Assembly (NCBI GenBank): GCA_023450335.1
Contig: JAEXHA010000046.1
Span: forward strand, 1-36,645
DNA: 36,645 bases
From: Actinomycetes bacterium
GTDB taxonomy: Bacteria > Actinomycetota > Actinomycetes > Actinomycetales > Microbacteriaceae
Direction of reading: 5' to 3'
In this document: in pieces, positions 25,193 to 33,100 of the stretch
Position numbering within the stretch: position 1 is the first letter of the stretch
Layout: every line of letters begins with the position of its first letter
Program-made: the position numbers and the translations under genes
The notes under the pieces: model-generated
Told to the model about the DNA's origin: nothing
What the model saw: only the letters and a program-made list of their open reading frames with translations
Database searches by the model: none

Positions 25193-25210
25193 GATGAGGC
25201 GTTTCTCATC
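25193..25210. promoter_or_regulatory. Inverted repeat GATGAG-6-CTCATC
   Basis: A perfect 6-bp inverted repeat with a 6-base spacer (gcgttt). It lies 21 bases upstream of the GGGGAGG site of the acetyltransferase gene and just behind the putative minus-strand promoter. It is a candidate operator or leader hairpin serving the divergent pair. Confidence 0.35.
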
Positions 25211-25245
25211 TGCGCCGTCATATCGCCTGTGGGGAGGCACCGTCG

Positions 25246-25845
25246 ATGACCACTGATCGACCCGTCATCCAGCCGTCCGCCGACGTCGACGAGCGCGCGA
25301 CGCTCGGCGCGCGCACCCGGGTCTGGCACCTGGCACAGGTACGCGAAGACGCCGTGCTCGGTGCCGACTGCAACATCGGCCGGGGTGCGTACATCGGGCC
25401 GGGGGTGAAGCTCGGCGATGCGTGCAAGGTGCAGAACTACGCGCTCGTGTACGAGCCGGCGGTGGTCGGCGACGGCGTGTTCATCGGCCCGGCGGTGGTG
25501 TTCACCAACGACGAGTTCCCGCGCGCGGCGAACCCCGACGGGTCGCTGAAGGGCGGCGACGACTGGGATGCCGTGGGCGTCACCGTGGAGCGCGGCGCGT
25601 CGATCGGCGCGCGATCGGTGTGCATCGCGCCGGTCACGATCGGCGAGTGGGCGCTCGTGGCCGCCGGCGCGGTGGTGACCAAGGATGTCGCGCCCCACGC
25701 CCTGGTCGCCGGGGTTCCCGCCCGGCGCATCGGTTGGGTCGGCCGCACCGGACACCCGCTGCGCGCTGAGGGCGACGAATGGGTGTGCCCCGACACCGGC
25801 GAACGCTACCTCGCCGACGGCGAGACGTTGCGCCTGGCGTCCTGA
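25246..25845 (+). CDS. WbpD/WlbB-like UDP-sugar N-acetyltransferase
   Basis: A 199-residue hexapeptide-repeat acyltransferase. TRVWHLAQVREDAVLGADCN is the typical IWHF-type start, with the family's catalytic His-Asn-equivalent region around CKVQNYALVYEPAVVGDGVF. GPAVVFTNDEFPRA is a near-diagnostic WbpD/WlbB segment, and VVTKDVAPHALVAGVPAR ends the helix. The short C-terminal extension WVCPDTGERY is common in related proteins. In WbpB-E-D pathways it acetylates the C3 amine of a UDP-2-acetamido-3-amino uronic acid. The start is firm: GGGGAGG is 8 bases before the ATG. It is transcribed divergently from its presumed partners. Confidence 0.9.
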   Translation: MTTDRPVIQPSADVDERATLGARTRVWHLAQVREDAVLGADCNIGRGAYIGPGVKLGDACKVQNYALVYEPAVVGDGVFIGPAVVFTNDEFPRAANPDGSLKGGDDWDAVGVTVERGASIGARSVCIAPVTIGEWALVAAGAVVTKDVAPHALVAGVPARRIGWVGRTGHPLRAEGDEWVCPDTGERYLADGETLRLAS

Positions 25846-25913
25846 TCTGCCGCGCCGGCGTCGGCCCTTCCCTCGATGTCACCACCTCACGAGACACAAC
25901 AGCCCGCAACCGA

Positions 25914-25953
25914 AATGTCGCTCGCGCAACGCTGTCAATGTCGCTCGTGCAAC
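25914..25953. repeat. Tandem 17-bp direct repeat, period 23
   Basis: AATGTCGCTCGCGCAAC at 25,914-25,930 recurs at 25,937-25,953 with one change (C to T). It lies in the 245-bp spacer between the convergent acetyltransferase and coaA genes. The function is unknown; it could be two protein-binding sites on the same helix face or a fragment of a dispersed genomic repeat. Confidence 0.7.
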
Positions 25954-25980
25954 TCGTCGTCCCCGCGCCCATCTGCGCCG

Positions 25981-25998
25981 AGCCGCCTATCTGCGGCT
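25981..25998. terminator. Possible terminator hairpin between convergent genes
   Basis: AGCCGC and GCGGCT form a perfect 6-bp stem with a 6-base loop, 136 bases past the acetyltransferase stop. No T-run follows, so intrinsic termination is not assured. Confidence 0.3.
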
Positions 25999-26008
25999 GA
26001 GCCGCCCG

Positions 26009-26046
26009 GCTTTGTACCGTCCATACGTAGGGGGCTCGTACAAAGC
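26009..26046. repeat. 9-bp inverted repeat with central TACGTA
   Basis: GCTTTGTAC (26,009-26,017) and GTACAAAGC (26,038-26,046) are exact reverse complements around a 20-base spacer that contains the palindrome TACGTA (26,024-26,029). It lies 45 bases beyond the coaA stop in the convergent spacer. It could be a bidirectional terminator, although no T-run is present, or a protein-binding or recombination site. Confidence 0.5.
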
Positions 26047-26090
26047 TACGCGGCTCGCGACGTGGGGCTCGCGCGTCCGCACACGACGCG

Positions 26091-27038
26091 CTACAGCTTG
26101 CGCAGCCGCACCGACTCCACGGCGTGATTCTCGCCCTTGCTCAGCACGAGGGTGGCGCGGTGCCGCGTGGGCTCGACGTTCTCGCGCAGGTTCGGCAGGT
26201 TGATGTCATTCCAGAACTCGAGGCCGCGCGTGACCGCCTCGTCGTCGGGCAGCTCGGCCAGCGGCCGGAAGTACGAGTTCGGGTTGCTGAACGCGGCCTG
26301 CCGCAGTGCGAGGAACCGGCTCACGAACCACGACTCGATGTGCTGCACATCGGCATCCACGTAGACCGAGAAGTCGAACAGGTCGCTCACCGCGACCTCG
26401 TTGGGCGACGGCGGCGGGGCGAGCACGTTCAGGCCCTCGACGATCACGACGTCCGGCCGCCGCACGGTGACCCGCGCGTCGGGGATGATGTCGTACCGCA
26501 TGTGCGAGTAGAACGGCGCCTGCACCTCGGGCGCCCCCGACTTCACCTGCGTGAGGAACTCGACCAGCGCGCGCCGGTCGTACGACTCGGGAAAGCCCTT
26601 GCGGTGCATGATGCCGCGCCGCTCGAGCTCGGCATTCGGGTACAGGAATCCGTCGGTGGTCACGAGCTCTACTCGGGGCGTGCCGGGCCAGCGGCTCATC
26701 AGCTCGCGCAGGATGCGCGCGACGGTCGATTTGCCCACCGCGACCGAACCGGCCACCGCGACGACGAACGGCGTGGTCGAGTCGGGCTCGCCGAGAAACT
26801 CCGCCGTCTCGGCGCCGAGCCGCTTGGTGTTCTCGGCGTACGTGCTCAGCAGGCGGCTGAGCGGCAGGTACACCTCGTGCACCTCGGTGAGATCGAGCCG
26901 GTCACCGAGCCCGCGCAGCTGCACGACCTCGGTCTCGCTCAGCGGGTTCGCCATCCCCCCGGCCAGGCGCGCCCATTCGGCACGGCCGATCTCACGGTAG
27001 AGCGAGTCGACGGTGATGGTGGCGTCATCGGTGGGCAT
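26091..27038 (-). CDS. coaA: Pantothenate kinase, type I
   Basis: A 315-residue P-loop kinase that phosphorylates pantothenate, the first step of coenzyme A synthesis, and so supplies the pool from which carrier-protein arms are made. VAGSVAVGKSTVARIL (Walker A, 97-105) is followed by TTDGFLYPNAELERRGIMHR, KGFPESYDRRALVEFL, YSHMRYDIIPDA, VIVEGLNVL and the C-terminal VESVRLRKL. All match actinobacterial CoaA closely, including the Mycobacterium enzyme as I recall it. I chose the ATG at 27,038 because TACGAT lies 7 bases upstream (leaderless pattern). The ATG at 27,047 would overlap that box. Confidence 0.96.
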   Translation of the reverse strand: MPTDDATITVDSLYREIGRAEWARLAGGMANPLSETEVVQLRGLGDRLDLTEVHEVYLPLSRLLSTYAENTKRLGAETAEFLGEPDSTTPFVVAVAGSVAVGKSTVARILRELMSRWPGTPRVELVTTDGFLYPNAELERRGIMHRKGFPESYDRRALVEFLTQVKSGAPEVQAPFYSHMRYDIIPDARVTVRRPDVVIVEGLNVLAPPPSPNEVAVSDLFDFSVYVDADVQHIESWFVSRFLALRQAAFSNPNSYFRPLAELPDDEAVTRGLEFWNDINLPNLRENVEPTRHRATLVLSKGENHAVESVRLRKL

Positions 27039-27045
27039 CGCGCCC

Positions 27046-27051
27046 ATCGTA
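27046..27051 (-). promoter_or_regulatory. Candidate -10 box of coaA (leaderless)
   Basis: TACGAT on the minus strand, then seven bases and the ATG at 27,038. There is no Shine-Dalgarno sequence and no clear -35 in the GC-rich run upstream. Confidence 0.45.
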
Positions 27052-27083
27052 TCCGTGCGAACGCCCGCTTCGCGCGCGCGTTG

Positions 27084-27169
27084 CGCCGTCAGTTCCCGCC
27101 GAGTGGATGCCGGTGGCGCCGCCGCGGTCTCGCCGAACCCGCCGTCAGTTCCCGCCGAGTGGATGCCGG
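27084..27169. repeat. Exact 30-bp direct repeat, two copies 56 bp apart
   Basis: The 30 bases at 27,084-27,113 (CGCCGTCAGTTCCC... ending GGATGCCGG) recur exactly at 27,140-27,169, with 26 bp between the copies. They fill much of the 141-bp spacer between the SDR stop and coaA; the second copy ends 11 bases past the SDR stop. No ORF is supported here. Confidence 0.85.
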
Positions 27170-27179
27170 GGCGCAGCCC

Positions 27180-27983
27180 TCAGCCGCGACGCCAGTCGTC
27201 CGATTCCAGGTGCGAGCCGCCCTGCGGCCCCATCGTGAGCATGCCGCCGTCGACCACCCAGCTGGCGCCGGTGACGAACGAGGCGTCGGCCGACGCGAGG
27301 AAGGCGACCACGGACGCGACCTCCTGCGGCTCGCCGGGCCGCGCCAGCGGCACGCCGGGGCGACGGGCGTGCTCGGCGTCCTCGGCATCCATGTCGTTGA
27401 TCGGGGTCGCGATCTCGCCCGGCGCGACGGCGTTGACGGTGACGCCGTACTCACCGAGCTCCTGCGCCATGGTCTTCACGAGCCCGCCAAGGCCGTGTTT
27501 GGCTGCGACGTAGGCGGCCGAGCCGACGCGCGGCTGGTGCTCGTGCACGCTCGTGACCGCGATGATCCGTCCGCCGGTGCCCGCGGCGACCATGCGCCGT
27601 GCCGCCGCCTGCATCCCCACGAAGGCTCCGTCGAGGTTGAGCGCGAGCTCGTGGCGCCAGTCATTGGTCGACAGGTCGAGGAAGGGCGTGCCTCCGCCGC
27701 CACCGGCGTTGTTGACGAACACGTCGAGTCCGCCGAGGTCGTCGGCGAGCGCATCGAGTGCCGCGCCGGCGTGGTCGAGATCGGTCGCATCGAACTGCGC
27801 GACGACGGCGTTCGCCCCGGCCTCGCGCACGGCGTCCGCGGTGGCGTTCGCGCCGTCTTCGTCGGAGTGCCAGGTGACGCCGACGTCGATGCCGGCGCGG
27901 GCGAGGGCGACGGCGGTGGCGGCGCCGATGCCCGAATCGGAGCCGGTCACGATTGCGTACCGGGGCATGGAGTTCTCGGTCAT
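27180..27983 (-). CDS. SDR-family oxidoreductase
   Basis: A 267-residue classical short-chain dehydrogenase. TGSDSGIG (13-20) binds NAD(P), NNAGGGGG is the structural NNAG motif, and Ser145, Tyr158 and Lys162 (TSVHEH, YVAAK) form the catalytic triad. SFVTGASWVVDGGM is the usual end of SDRs of the 3-oxoacyl-reductase/glucose-1-dehydrogenase group. The substrate is unknown. The ATG at 27,983 has TACGGT 6 bases upstream (leaderless pattern). A second ATG (MPRYAIVTG) begins right at the fold and remains possible. It is not obviously linked in function to coaA. Confidence 0.9.
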   Translation of the reverse strand: MTENSMPRYAIVTGSDSGIGAATAVALARAGIDVGVTWHSDEDGANATADAVREAGANAVVAQFDATDLDHAGAALDALADDLGGLDVFVNNAGGGGGTPFLDLSTNDWRHELALNLDGAFVGMQAAARRMVAAGTGGRIIAVTSVHEHQPRVGSAAYVAAKHGLGGLVKTMAQELGEYGVTVNAVAPGEIATPINDMDAEDAEHARRPGVPLARPGEPQEVASVVAFLASADASFVTGASWVVDGGMLTMGPQGGSHLESDDWRRG

Positions 27984-27989
27984 GGCGGC

Positions 27990-27995
27990 ACCGTA
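27990..27995 (-). promoter_or_regulatory. Candidate -10 box of the SDR gene (leaderless)
   Basis: TACGGT on the minus strand, then gccgcc and the ATG at 27,983. No -35 was recognised. GGGAGAG lies too far upstream (about 17 bases) to act as a normal ribosome site. Confidence 0.4.
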
Positions 27996-28091
27996 CGTCT
28001 CTCCCGTTGCCTGTGCCGAGCGGGTTTACATCGACGCGCACCTGCGGTAGCTGAGTGCGAGCAGTGGCTGGACCGGGAGCCGCGTAGCGCC

Positions 28092-28121
28092 CTGACGCTT
28101 TCACATATTGTTCGATATCAT
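28092..28121 (+). promoter_or_regulatory. Promoter of the MNT-HEPN pair, likely leaderless
   Basis: CTGACG (28,092-28,097), an 18-base spacer and TATCAT (28,116-28,121), then seven bases to the ATG at 28,129. The -10 overlaps an AT-rich, partly symmetrical segment (TTCG-8-CGAA at 28,111-28,126, with GATATC inside). This would suit autoregulation by the winged-helix domain of the first gene product. Confidence 0.55.
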
Positions 28122-28128
28122 ACGAAAC

Positions 28129-28722
28129 ATGAAACCATCGGTACCGACGATCTCACCCCTGTTGCGCACCGACGTGCAGGGAAATCTGTTGGCCGAACTC
28201 CTACTCACGCCCGAAGAGCGCACTCTGACCGAGCTGGCGCTCTCGGTCGGCTCCAGCATGCCGACGGTGCACCGCGAGGTCGATCGACTGGTCGCGTCCG
28301 GGTTCCTCACGGAGCGTCGTTCCGGGCGCAATCGATACGTTCGCGCCAATGTCGGTCATCCCCTTTATCGTCCCGTCAGGCAGATCGTCGAGTACAGCTA
28401 CGGACCGCGAGTTGTGCTCCCTCGGTTGCTCGCGCGCATCGCAGGCGTGGACGACGCATACATTTATGGATCTTGGGCGGCACGTATGGACGGTGAGCAG
28501 GGCGCTGACCCCGCCGACATCGACGTACTCGTTGTCGGCAGGCCCGACCGTGCCGACCTGTACGACGCTGCCGCGGCTGCCCAGAGAGAGCTCGGCCGAG
28601 AAGTGAATATCCGATCGGTCAGTCGCGACCACTGGCAGCTTGCTGACGATCCCTTCGTCCAGAATCTGAAAAGCCGGCCGCTTGTCCATCTCGATCTCGA
28701 GAGCGTGGGAAGCACCGCATGA
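28129..28722 (+). CDS. MNT-type nucleotidyltransferase with winged-helix domain (antitoxin-like)
   Basis: A 197-residue two-domain protein. Residues 10-75 are a winged helix (LTELALSVGSSMPTVHREVD recognition region, then FLTERRSGRNRYVRAN wing). From about 105 a minimal nucleotidyltransferase follows: YGSWAARM (Gly114, Ser115) and DIDVLVVG (Asp130, Asp132), the GS...DxD metal site. In known HEPN/MNT modules the nucleotidyltransferase neutralises the HEPN RNase, in one characterised case by AMPylation; whether that holds here is inference. The ATG at 28,129 lacks a ribosome site but sits 7 bases after TATCAT. A TTG at 28,108 is less likely. The stop overlaps the HEPN start by ATGA. Confidence 0.85.
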   Translation: MKPSVPTISPLLRTDVQGNLLAELLLTPEERTLTELALSVGSSMPTVHREVDRLVASGFLTERRSGRNRYVRANVGHPLYRPVRQIVEYSYGPRVVLPRLLARIAGVDDAYIYGSWAARMDGEQGADPADIDVLVVGRPDRADLYDAAAAAQRELGREVNIRSVSRDHWQLADDPFVQNLKSRPLVHLDLESVGSTA

Positions 28723-29201
28723 ACCGAATCCTCAGGTGGGAGCCAGGCCGCAGCGTCATCGATGAACTGCTCGTCAAGAGGCACCTTGAGCGGGTCCCCG
28801 CTAACGCCGGCCATGCCGATCGGCTCCTCGAACAGGCGCATCGGCATGCGGCATCTGCGCTCACTCTGCGGAGCAACGATCTCGAACTCGCATTCAGCGC
28901 TGCATACGACGCCGCCCGGAAAGGGCTGACCGCAACGCTCGCCATCCAAGGACTCCGGCCAACGTCCACCGGCGGCCATCTTGCGGTATATCACGCCGCG
29001 CTCGCGCAGTTCGATCCTCCAATGGGCCGGAAGATCAAGCCGTTCGACTGGATGCGTCGCACACGCAACGACACCGAGTACCCCCAGTTCGACTCGCCCC
29101 AACTCGACCTCGACGACATCGACGAGGCGATCGGCGCCGCCACCGAAATCATCGAGCTCTCAGCCAAGCTCGTCGAGACACTCCCGCCATACGGCAGATA
29201 G
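28719..29201 (+). CDS. HEPN-domain protein (toxin-like, atypical motif)
   Basis: A 160-residue, largely helical protein. FSAAYDAARKGLTATLAIQG is a typical HEPN helix. WMRRTRNDTEYPQF (112-124) occupies the place of the catalytic R-x4-6-H, but no histidine follows: it reads Arg116-Asn117-Asp118-x-Glu120-Tyr121. This RN.xEY form occurs in some actinobacterial HEPN families as I recall (SAV_6107-like). If the protein is a nuclease, the chemistry must tolerate the change. It overlaps the nucleotidyltransferase gene by ATGA, the usual order for a coupled pair. The pair sits alone between housekeeping genes, consistent with acquisition. Confidence 0.78.
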   Translation: MNRILRWEPGRSVIDELLVKRHLERVPANAGHADRLLEQAHRHAASALTLRSNDLELAFSAAYDAARKGLTATLAIQGLRPTSTGGHLAVYHAALAQFDPPMGRKIKPFDWMRRTRNDTEYPQFDSPQLDLDDIDEAIGAATEIIELSAKLVETLPPYGR

Positions 29202-29213
29202 GTACCACCCCAC

Positions 29214-29219
29214 TACGCT
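29214..29219 (+). promoter_or_regulatory. Candidate -10 box of the Ppx/GppA gene (leaderless)
   Basis: TACGCT, then ggaccc and the GTG at 29,226. It lies 12 bases past the HEPN stop, so the phosphatase gene appears to have its own promoter. Confidence 0.5.
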
Positions 29220-29225
29220 GGACCC

Positions 29226-30170
29226 GTGCGCCTGGGAGTTCTCGACATCGGCTCGAACACCGTCCATCTGCTGGTTGCCGACGTGATCCCCGGTGGCCGG
29301 CCGCTCGCGACGACGAGCAAGCGCACGGTGCTGCGCCTCATGCGCTACCTCGAGCCAGACGGCTCGATCAGCGACGAGGGCGTGCAGGCGCTCATCGCCG
29401 CCGTCACCGAGGCGCGCGAGATCGCCGCGGCCGAGAACGTCGCCGAGCTCCTGGCCACCGCCACCAGCGCCGTGCGCGACGCGAAGAACGGCAAGCAGGT
29501 GATCGCCCAGATCGAGCAGGCGCTCGGTCAAGAGCTGCAGGTGCTGGGTGGCGAGACCGAGGCGCGCTACACGTTCCTCGCGGTGCGCCGCTGGTTCGGC
29601 TGGTCGGCCGGGCAGATCCTGCTGTTCGACATCGGCGGCGGGTCGCTCGAGCTGGCCGCGGGCGCCGACGAACTGCCCGAAGCCGCCGCATCGGTGCCGC
29701 TGGGCGCCGGCCGCATGACGGTGAAGTTCCTGCCCGATGATCCTCCCGGTCAGGAAGCGGTCGAGCGCTTGCGCGAGCATGCGAAAGAGGTACTCCGGCC
29801 CGCCGCGACAGCGCTGAGCACCATGCCCAAGCCCGACCACATCGTGGGGTCGTCGAAGGCGATCCGCTCGCTCGCGAAGCTCGCCGGCACGCCCATGCCG
29901 TCGTGGCCGGGCAACGAGCGCATGCTGCTGCCGCGCGACGCGCTCGGCTCATGGATTCCGCGGCTCGCCAAGCTCCCGGCATCTGCCCGCCAGGAGCTGC
30001 CGGGGATCACCCCCGACCGCACGTTCCAGATCGTCGCGGCCGCGGTCGTGCTGCACACCGCGATGACGATGCTCAAGGCCGACTCGCTCACCGTGAGCCC
30101 GTGGGCTCTTCGCGAGGGCGTGCTGCTGCGCTACATCGAATCGCTCTCCTGGAGCGCGCCCGGCGCGTAG
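29226..30170 (+). CDS. Ppx/GppA-family phosphatase
   Basis: A 314-residue ASKHA-fold phosphatase, short like most actinobacterial members. LGVLDIGSNTVHLLVADV is the phosphate-1 motif, VAELLATATSAVRDAKNG and GGETEARYTFLAV contain the conserved catalytic glutamate region, and FDIGGGSLELA is the phosphate-2 motif. WALREGVLL is the standard C-terminal GLREG-type motif. It hydrolyses terminal phosphate from polyphosphate or pppGpp; which substrate is used here cannot be told. The GTG at 29,226 follows a leaderless TACGCT box. Its 3' end overlaps the convergent NRPS gene by 40 bases. Confidence 0.93.
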   Translation: MRLGVLDIGSNTVHLLVADVIPGGRPLATTSKRTVLRLMRYLEPDGSISDEGVQALIAAVTEAREIAAAENVAELLATATSAVRDAKNGKQVIAQIEQALGQELQVLGGETEARYTFLAVRRWFGWSAGQILLFDIGGGSLELAAGADELPEAAASVPLGAGRMTVKFLPDDPPGQEAVERLREHAKEVLRPAATALSTMPKPDHIVGSSKAIRSLAKLAGTPMPSWPGNERMLLPRDALGSWIPRLAKLPASARQELPGITPDRTFQIVAAAVVLHTAMTMLKADSLTVSPWALREGVLLRYIESLSWSAPGA

Positions 30171-33100
30171 CCGGCGAGAACCGTGGATGCCGGGGGCGCG
30201 GCGCCGCGTGCCAGCGCGTCCCGGACGATCTTCGCGGTGTGCTCCACCCAGGGCTCCTCCATCATGTCGAGGTGGCTGCCGGGACTCAGGTGCACTTCGA
30301 GTCCGTCGGCGACCCACGGTCGCCACAGCGGCTCGGGATCCAGGCCGCCGTTGGCCTTGAGTAGCACTGCCGAGCCTGGATACGGCTGCGGCTCGTACGC
30401 CGACACGAGCCGCAGAGAGGCATCGAGGAACTCGCGCATCGTGCGCAGCTGCTCGTGGTCGATGCCGCCGGTCACATCAGGCGGAGCGGGTTCGCTGAGT
30501 TCGGCCGGCACCTGCAGTCGGCGCAGTTTGGCGCGGGCGCGGCGATACAGAGAGCGCGCCGTGAGCGGGACGAGCGGCAACACATCGCCGGGCCGCGTGA
30601 CCGCCCGCGTGGCCAGGACCCGCATGAGCTCGGTCGCGCTCACGGAGGGGTCGGCGCCGATGCGTTCGGCGGCGCTGCGGAGTGCGCGCACCGCGTAGTC
30701 CCGCCACCCCTCGTCGATCTTGCCGATGAACGCGTCGAACAGCAGGACCGGACTGCCGACGACGTCTCCGGCCCGGCGGAGCTGTTGGGCCATCTCGAAC
30801 GCGACGACGCCCCCGAAGCATGCGCCGCCCAGGTGGTACGGGCCGTGGGGCTGGATCGCTTTGATCTCGGCGATGTAGCTCGCCGCGAGCGCCTCGACGC
30901 TGACCTCGTGGTCGAATCGGCGTCGGCCCGTGTCTCGGTGCGTGGCCGCACGGATGGCGTACACCGGACGGTCCGTGCCCAGCCGGGCGGCGAAAGCGCG
31001 ATAGAAGAAGACGTATCCGGCCCCGGCGTGGATGAGGAACAGCGGCTCCTCGTGACCGTTCGGCTGCAGCGTGACGACCAGGTCCTGCGGCGGGTCGAGT
31101 GCATCGCGCAGGTCACACGTGAGCGCGCCGACCGTCGGATCGGCGCGGAATCGGACGACGGATAGCCCTTCGGCGGGCACCCCGAACTCCGCCCGCAGCC
31201 TCGTCAGCAGCTCGATGACCTGGGCGTCGTTCAGCGGTGTCGCCAGCGGGTCCGCGTCCGGTGGTTCGTCGCCGATGGCCGCACGCCAGACCCCACGGAC
31301 CCGCTGCTCGAGATCGTCGCCGACCGTGTCGGGATCCGTCGCTGTCAACACCTCGAGCTTCCGGCTCAGCGCACGGACGGTCGAGGCATCGAACAGCAGC
31401 TGCAGCGGCACCTCGATGCCCAATTGCTCACTGAGGGCGGACACGAGCCGGAGGGCGAGGATGGACTGTCCACCCAAGTCGAAGAAGTCCGCGTCGGCGC
31501 CGACATCCTGCCTCCCCAACACGGCGCCGAACGCCGCCGCCACCCGCGCCTCCATGGCCGAGACGGGCACGGCATCGGGCGATACCCGGTCGATCTCGGG
31601 CGTCGGGAGCCGGAGCCTGTCGACCTTGCCGTTGAGGGTGACGGGCAGCTCGGGCAGCACTATGAAGAACTGCGGCACCATGTAGTCCGACAGCGTCCGC
31701 CGCAGGTGTTCGCGGACCTGCGACGCGCTCGGGGTACCCAGCACACTGGGCACGATGTACGCGACCAGGCATGCTGCCGCCGACCCGGCCTCGTGTGCGG
31801 TCACGACCGCCTGGCGTACGAGTTCGTGCTCGGCGAGCGCTCTCTCGACCTCGCCGAGTTCGATGCGGTACCCCCGGATCTTCACCTGGTTGTCGAGTCG
31901 TCCGAGATGGATCACCCGGCCGTCGTCGTCGAATCGTGCGAGGTCGCCCGTGCGGTACATCCGGACCGGTCGGGCGTCGTGCGCCGGCGCCACCTGGACG
32001 AATCTCTCCGCGGTGAGTTCGGGGCGGCCGTGGTACCCCTCGGCGAGACCGTCGCCCGAGATGAGCAGTTCGCCGGCGATCCCGATGGGCACGGGCTGCG
32101 ATGTGGCGTCGACGATGTGGAAGCCGGTGTTGGCGATCGGCCGTCCGACGGTGATCTCGTCGTGCGCAGACGTGATCTGCTGCACCGATGACCAGATCGT
32201 CGTCTCGGTGGGCCCGTACATGTTCCACAGCGCATCGGTGCGGTCCAGGAGGGATGGCACGAGGTCGGGCGGTAGCGGCTCACCCCCGACGAGCGCCCTC
32301 AGCCCCGGGGTGCCGACCCACCCGGCATCCAGCAGCATGCGCCAGGTTGCCGGCGTCGCCTGCAGAATCGTAATCTCTCCACTGTCGAGGCGGGCGCGCA
32401 AGCGGCGCGCGTCGGCGGCTTCTTCGCGCGAGGCGATATGGACGCGACCGCCGACGATGAGCGGCAGATAGAGCTCGAGCCCCGCGATGTCGAACGAGAG
32501 GGTCGTGACGGCCAGGAGCACGTCGTCTGCCGAGCAGCCCGGTCGTTCTGCCATCGCATGGAGGAAGTTGGCCAGCGCCCGGTGCGAGACGGCGACGCCC
32601 TTCGGCCGCCCGGTCGATCCGGACGTGTACAGCAGATAGGCGAGATCCTCCGGGCGTGCTGCGGGCCCGTTCGCGGCGGCGGCGCTGACCGGGTCGGCGG
32701 CCGGGCGATCGATCTCGACGACGGCGCATCGGCTGGCCCGGATGCTGCCGGTCAGCGCGGCGTGGGTTAGCACCACCGCGGCCCCCGAGTCGTCCAGCAT
32801 GTACTCGAGGCGGTCGCGCGGAAACGTCGGGTCGAGCGGCACGTAGGCGCCGCCTGCCCGGAGCACGGCGAGCACGCCGATGAGCACATCGAGCGATCGG
32901 TGCAGATGGACCCCGACGATGACCCCGGGCCCGACTCCCGCGCTGCGCAAGCGGGCGGTAAGGTCATGGACGCGGTCACGCAACTGGGCGTATGTGAGTC
33001 GTTCGGAGCCGAAGCCTGCGGCCACCGCATCGGGCCGGCGCGCCGCCTGCGCCTCGACGAGGTCGACGACGGTGAGCTCGCGCGGATTGTCGCGGCGGGT

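Noticed and set aside
4524..25845. Exosortase/PEP-CTERM system
   Set aside because: The ligase/decarboxylase pair hints at it, but no exosortase gene and no PEP-CTERM tail on the secreted protein were found.
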